Shown one piece after another: positions 60,571-64,000 of a stretch of DNA of 64,000 bases. The position numbers and the translations under genes are program-made. The stretch is from Chloroflexota bacterium (GTDB taxonomy: Bacteria; Chloroflexota; Anaerolineae; DTLA01): positions 124,001 through 188,000 of the forward strand of contig JADBJK010000024.1 in NCBI GenBank assembly GCA_014874485.1, written 5' to 3'. Position 1 is the first letter of the stretch; each line of letters begins with the position of its first letter. The notes under the pieces were generated by a model. The model made no database searches. It worked only from the letters and a program-made list of their open reading frames with translations, and was not told the origin of the DNA.

Positions 60571-61593
60571 CTATCGCCGCCAGATCAGGTGCACCCGATT
60601 GCCGGCGGGGTCCGTCTGCTTCAGGAAGACCGCCTTCAAGTCGGGGTAAATCTTGGGCGTCTCAAACTCAAAGCCCTTGGCCTGCAGTTCTGCCATGGCC
60701 GCCTCAAAGTCCGCCACCTCAATGGCCACATGGCTGCGGTCGGTGCCGCCCTCCTTGAGGACCTCAATGCGCCCGGGGCCCGGCCCCTGCAAGAAGAAAC
60801 TCACCGACCCCTCGCTCATGCGGAACCCGAACGTTTGGCTGTACCACTCGGCGATCTCCCGTCCTGTGGCCTCGCCGTAGGGGTACAGGCCCGGATGCTC
60901 CACGCCCAGGAACACGCTGCCCGCGCGCACCTCGCGTATCCACCCGATGACCTGCGAAGCCAGCCGCGAGATGGACGCCCAATCGCCCGCCCGCAGCCAT
61001 TCGGGGCGCAGCAAGTTGCCCCCGATGCCGACGGCTGCCACGCCCGCCTGAAACCAGGTGTGGATATTCTCGCGCGTGGCCTCCACCGCCGCGCCCGTCG
61101 GCATGATGCGCGACCACGGCGTGGGGCCGAGCAGCGCCTTCACGAAATCCGGCCCGCCCACCGACGCCGCCGGGAAAATCTTGCAGATTTCCACGCCCGC
61201 CTCTTCGGCCTCCGAGATTTCGCTGGCACTCCCGCACCCCGGCATGTAGGCAACCTTCCGCCGATTGCAGACGCGGGCCACTTCGGGGTTGAAGACCGAA
61301 CCCACGATGAAGTTCGCGCCGCTGGAGATGTACAGGGCCGCCGTCGCGGGATCCAGCACCGAACCCGCGCCCAGGATGACCGACGGGTCGGCTTCGGCGA
61401 AGTGCAGCACCAGGTCCGAGAAGACCCGATAGGCGTTGTCGCCGCGGTTCATGTACTCCACCACGCGCGCGCCACCCGCAGCGCAGGCTTCCACGATCTT
61501 CTTGGACGTCTCAAAATCGGGATGATAGAAGGTCGGCACCATGCCGATGCGCAGCGTTTCGTTCAGGACTTCCATCCGGCTAAAGCGAGCCAT
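60571..61593 (-). CDS. KDPG aldolase-family enzyme fused to a VOC (glyoxalase-like) domain
   Basis: 340 residues. Residues 1 to about 210 are the Eda TIM barrel: VVEYMNRGD (catalytic Glu), VILGAGSVLDPATAALYISSGANFIVGSVFNPEV, YMPGCGSASEISEAEEAGVEICKIFPAASVGGPDFVKAL with the Schiff-base Lys in CKIFPA, and MPTGAAVEATRENIHTWFQAGVAAVGIGG. From about residue 225 a VOC domain follows (FLGVEHPGLYP, WYSQTFGFRMSEGSVSFFLQGPGPGRIEVL, SHVAIEVADFEAAMAEL, VFLKQTDPAGNRVHLIW) with His/Glu in metal-ligand positions. The aldolase probably cleaves a 2-keto-3-deoxy sugar phosphate; the VOC half could epimerise or bind a substrate. Downstream of the EcfT gene by 9 bases, so perhaps cotranscribed. Confidence 0.88.
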   Translation of the reverse strand: MARFSRMEVLNETLRIGMVPTFYHPDFETSKKIVEACAAGGARVVEYMNRGDNAYRVFSDLVLHFAEADPSVILGAGSVLDPATAALYISSGANFIVGSVFNPEVARVCNRRKVAYMPGCGSASEISEAEEAGVEICKIFPAASVGGPDFVKALLGPTPWSRIMPTGAAVEATRENIHTWFQAGVAAVGIGGNLLRPEWLRAGDWASISRLASQVIGWIREVRAGSVFLGVEHPGLYPYGEATGREIAEWYSQTFGFRMSEGSVSFFLQGPGPGRIEVLKEGGTDRSHVAIEVADFEAAMAELQAKGFEFETPKIYPDLKAVFLKQTDPAGNRVHLIWRR

Positions 61594-61602
61594 GACTCCC
61601 TC

Positions 61603-62322
61603 CTAGGCAAGGATAAAGATAGCGGCCCCCGCTCCCGCGAGCGCGCACAGGAACACCACATCGGCCCGGCCCACTGCGACGGTGGCGTCGGTTCTGGCCT
61701 CCAGGTCAAAGGCGCGGGCCAGCGCGGATTTTACCACATCATCGCCATAGCGCAAGGCGTTGGCGATGACCGTAACCAGGAACAGCCGCATCGCCTGGAA
61801 CGGCCTGCGGAACCCCCCGCGCAATCGGATCGTGTGGTAGGCCGCCTCTACCGCGTCCCGGAGCACCGGCCCCAGGTTCAAGGCAACCCCCAGCGCGAAC
61901 CCCAGCCCGCGCAGGTTCACGGCGTCAAACAGTCGCACCATCTCCGTGATGGACAGCACGCCGAGACTGATGGCAAACGCCAGCATCAGAGCCACCGCGC
62001 GAACGGACATCCAGACGCCGATGAGAAACCCCTCGCGCGACAGGCGCAGGAACCCCCATTGCAGGTCTCGTTCCCCCAGGAGCAGGGCCGATAGCGCCAC
62101 AATGGAAGCCACCGTAATCCAGAAGCGCCCGCGCGTGAGAATCCGCAGCCCGCGCCCCCCGGACAAGGCCCCCACGCCGAGGACCGCAGCCAGCAGAAGC
62201 CCGGCACGGTCGTCCGGCAGCAACGCCACCAGCGCGAGACTCCACGCCAGAAACGCCAGGTAACTGACCGGGTTCAGGCGGAACCCACCCACCGCCATGG
62301 ACATGCGATTAGCCGCGTGCAA
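61603..62322 (-). CDS. ECF transporter transmembrane (T) component
   Basis: 239 residues with about five or six helices, CbiQ/EcfT family. The cytoplasmic coupling helices carry two Arg-containing motifs, (A)YHTIRLRGGF and ALARAFDLEAR, which dock on the ATPases. The start overlaps the end of the S component gene by 14 bases. The paired ATPase genes (EcfA) are not in the window, so a shared energising module elsewhere (group II ECF arrangement) is likely. Confidence 0.85.
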   Translation of the reverse strand: MHAANRMSMAVGGFRLNPVSYLAFLAWSLALVALLPDDRAGLLLAAVLGVGALSGGRGLRILTRGRFWITVASIVALSALLLGERDLQWGFLRLSREGFLIGVWMSVRAVALMLAFAISLGVLSITEMVRLFDAVNLRGLGFALGVALNLGPVLRDAVEAAYHTIRLRGGFRRPFQAMRLFLVTVIANALRYGDDVVKSALARAFDLEARTDATVAVGRADVVFLCALAGAGAAIFILA

Positions 62323-62920
62323 GGCGACGCCCCACGAGCCGTCCCAAATCCCAGCCGATCCACCCGGCCACCGCGCCGACCACGACGCGGAACAGGAACA
62401 GGATCACGATGATGGCGACGGCATAGGCCACGTCTATGCCCAGCACCTTGCTGCCTTCCTTCACCATTTGCGTATACACCTGCACGATGCTCTTCCCGTA
62501 CAGGAGGCGCATCATGATGAACTTGTGGAAGAAGTTCCAACTGACGGCCAAGGCGCCCGCCAGGATGTAGAGTCCCCTGGTCGGCACAGGCCGCAGCCAC
62601 AGCGCCAACTCCATGAGCACGACCTCCGCCAGGATGGCCACAATCGGGCCGACCACGACCCCGCCCAGGCTGAAGGCCTTCAGAATCGCGGTAACGACGC
62701 CGATGGCCAGCACCGCGCCCCGCTTGGGCACGAACCACCGCCCCACCAGCGCGATGATCGCCCCGATGCCCGCCATGATGAGCCCGACAACGAACGTATC
62801 GGCCAGCGGCGGGAACAGCACATGCAGATAGGAACCCAGCGTGATCTCAAGAATGCCCCACAGCGCACCAAATACGGCCACATAAATCCAATCGCGCACG
62901 GTCCATTTGGAGTTTCCCAT
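62309..62920 (-). CDS. ECF transporter substrate-specific (S) component, substrate unknown
   Basis: 203 residues from ATG 62920 (AGGAGGGTCAAC). Six hydrophobic helices with a start typical of S components (DWIYVAVFGALWGILEITLGSYLH) and an Ala/Gly-rich first helix. Cysteine-free. The final segment RVVVGAVAGWIGWDLGRLVGRRLARG is basic. The pocket does not resemble RibU, ThiT or BioY clearly. No riboswitch aligned to a vitamin is visible upstream: only 50 bases separate it from the MOT1-type gene, which may be cotranscribed and hint at molybdate-related or unrelated cargo. Confidence 0.75.
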   Translation of the reverse strand: MGNSKWTVRDWIYVAVFGALWGILEITLGSYLHVLFPPLADTFVVGLIMAGIGAIIALVGRWFVPKRGAVLAIGVVTAILKAFSLGGVVVGPIVAILAEVVLMELALWLRPVPTRGLYILAGALAVSWNFFHKFIMMRLLYGKSIVQVYTQMVKEGSKVLGIDVAYAVAIIVILFLFRVVVGAVAGWIGWDLGRLVGRRLARG

Positions 62921-62970
62921 GTTGACCCTCCTAAGTATGAGATGTTTCGTCGATACAGAACGACTCGCCA

Positions 62971-64000
62971 TCAAGAATTCGTGGGACGCAGTGCTAGCCC
63001 TCTCCAGACCTGCTCTAGCAGGATGCCGAGGCCAAACCCCAGCGCCAGGTTCTGCGTCGCGTATCCGACGGCCGCGATGGTCGCCACAATGCCCCATTCC
63101 CGCCAAGAACGCACGTCGCGCGCCAGCATACCGTGCTGGATGCCCACGAAGGCCAGCATCCCGCCCAGCACCGGATACGGAATGAGAGCCAGGATGGGCA
63201 ACACATTGCCGTCCACAAAGAGCGCCAGACCCAGACATGCGCTCCCCAGCAGGATGGGCGCCAGACCCGAACGCGCACCGAACTTGTAGTGCGCGGTGAG
63301 GCCACCGCAACCGTGGCAGACGGGAACACCGCCTACGAATGCCGCCAGCAACTGGAATCCCCCCATGGTCCTCAGCAGGTTGCGCGGCGTAACACGTGCG
63401 GCGCCGTCCCCAAAGTACTGCTTCGCCGTATCCACCGTGGCGAACACGGCATTGCCCAAAGTCAAGGGGATCTGGGGCAGGACTAGCAGGACGAGGGCGC
63501 TTCCCAGGTCCGACAGCCGAGGCAGCACGGGTTTCGGAAGGCTAATCCCCGCATGCAAGTCGCCGATGAGGCGTCCCAAGCTCCCACTGGCCGCGACGGC
63601 GACCAGCCCGAGCAGAATGGCAAAGACAGCCCCTGGCCATCGGTGCCGCCTCCACGCTGCCCAGGCCAGAATAAGCCCCACAACTCCTGCTAGAAGCCAT
63701 CCCAGAGGAATCGTGCACTCGGCCACGCGCAGCACGGCATCGGGGCCTCCCATCACAATCTGCGGACGCGAGACCAGTGCCAGCCCACTCCGAACGAGCA
63801 ACAGCCCCACGCCCACCTGGATGCCACGGATCACGGGGCGCGTGAACAGCCTCCCGATGTACACGTGCAGACCGGTGAATGCCAGCACCAGCAGCAGCAG
63901 CCCCATCCACCAACCCGCCGCCATCACAGCGCCCGCCCCCAGCCCTCGCGCGATGGCAATGGCAGCCACCGCCTTCAGCGGTTGCACCGGCAACGGAAGA
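62971..64000 (-). CDS. MOT1-type molybdate/sulfate transporter, 5' truncated by window edge
   Basis: The frame is open to the end of the window, so the protein starts beyond 64000. The first visible residues read LPLPVQPLKAVAAIAIA, matching the conserved PMPVQPMK box of MOT1 molybdate transporters. The second hallmark, PVCHGCGGLTAHYKFGARSG, is also present. Eight or more hydrophobic helices follow over about 343 visible residues. MOT1 proteins are high-affinity molybdate carriers in plants and are distributed in bacteria. Presence within the same window as mobA/mobB/moeA and two Mo-enzyme genes supports the molybdate assignment. Fifty bases upstream of the S component gene. Confidence 0.8.
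   Translation of the reverse strand, partial: LPLPVQPLKAVAAIAIARGLGAGAVMAAGWWMGLLLLVLAFTGLHVYIGRLFTRPVIRGIQVGVGLLLVRSGLALVSRPQIVMGGPDAVLRVAECTIPLGWLLAGVVGLILAWAAWRRHRWPGAVFAILLGLVAVAASGSLGRLIGDLHAGISLPKPVLPRLSDLGSALVLLVLPQIPLTLGNAVFATVDTAKQYFGDGAARVTPRNLLRTMGGFQLLAAFVGGVPVCHGCGGLTAHYKFGARSGLAPILLGSACLGLALFVDGNVLPILALIPYPVLGGMLAFVGIQHGMLARDVRSWREWGIVATIAAVGYATQNLALGFGLGILLEQVWRGLALRPTNS

Noticed and set aside
61600-62920. Vitamin riboswitch upstream of the ECF genes
   Set aside because: Only 50 bases separate the MOT1-type stop and the S component start; no conserved riboswitch core fits there.

Overview
The window is GC-rich bacterial chromosome. It is densely packed, has no rRNA, tRNA, CRISPR or prophage that I could recognise, and carries many clear sigma-70-type promoters (TTGACA-N17-TATAAT and close variants). 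The mix of genes points to an uncultured, probably anaerobic member of the Chloroflexota (Anaerolineae-like). Supporting signs are exported proteins with Thr/Pro linkers ending in a short (R)(I/Y)xLP(L/V)(V/I) tail, YadA-like repeat proteins with an S74 chaperone domain, and two families of palindromic intergenic repeats. The taxonomic call is inference; no marker gene settles it.

Regions. 1-3.3 kb: 3' end of a methylenetetrahydrofolate reductase gene, then a large exported beta-sandwich repeat protein. 3.4-10.1 kb: housekeeping genes: radical SAM/PDZ (DUF512) protein, plsC, cmk and rluB/rsuA on the minus strand; DHH phosphoesterase, amaP and scpB on the plus strand; a small lipoprotein gene between them. 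10.2-14.1 kb: MMPL exporter and its TetR regulator with a visible operator. 14.1-14.7 kb: palindromic repeats. 14.76-17.7 kb: MTA phosphorylase convergent with an unusual MTA/SAH-deaminase-CYTH fusion. 17.7-24.8 kb: molybdenum cofactor island (mobA, osmC, a one-polypeptide aldehyde oxidoreductase, moeA, mobB, a small acidic Cys protein), plus THEP1 NTPase and a cytoplasmic sulfite-oxidase-fold protein. 24.8-26 kb: cyclase-family hydrolase and fRMsr-type GAF protein. 26-29.6 kb: a compact five-gene sulfur/redox operon (PocR-type regulator, DsrE2, TusA, DsrM-like, DsrK-like) with its own promoter and terminator. 29.7-38.2 kb: lysine-6-dehydrogenase-like enzyme, a double-barrel glycosidase-like protein, Crp/Fnr, a small Zn-ribbon protein and ferredoxin, a membrane LuxR-Kelch protein, a catalytically degraded tyrosine recombinase and a CAP-domain protein. 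38.4-46.7 kb: Ser/Thr kinase, GH3 protein, a candidate small RNA, MFS transporter, MXAN_6640-type metalloprotease, lipoprotein. 46.7-51.6 kb: UbiB kinase, patatin, an EF-G2-like GTPase behind an attenuator-like hairpin. 51.7-56.1 kb: tandem repeats, an aromatic/histidine ammonia-lyase with an Ala-Cys-Gly MIO triad, transketolase. 56.1-60.5 kb: EamA transporter, a 954-residue YadA-like/S74 surface protein and its small partner. 60.6-64 kb: KDPG-aldolase-VOC fusion, EcfT and an S component without ATPases, and a partial MOT1-type molybdate transporter.

How the genes work together. The molybdenum theme runs across the window: uptake (MOT1-like), cofactor maturation (MoeA, MobA, MobB) and consumers (Mop-type oxidoreductase, sulfite-oxidase-fold protein). 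The DsrE2-TusA-DsrMK operon looks like a membrane-linked sulfur-trafficking or thiol-disulfide electron-transfer module and is the best candidate for an undescribed system. The second strong lead is a roughly 160-nt RNA with CCUCC motifs (42.33-42.50 kb), bracketed by a consensus promoter and a terminator and separate from the next gene's own promoter.
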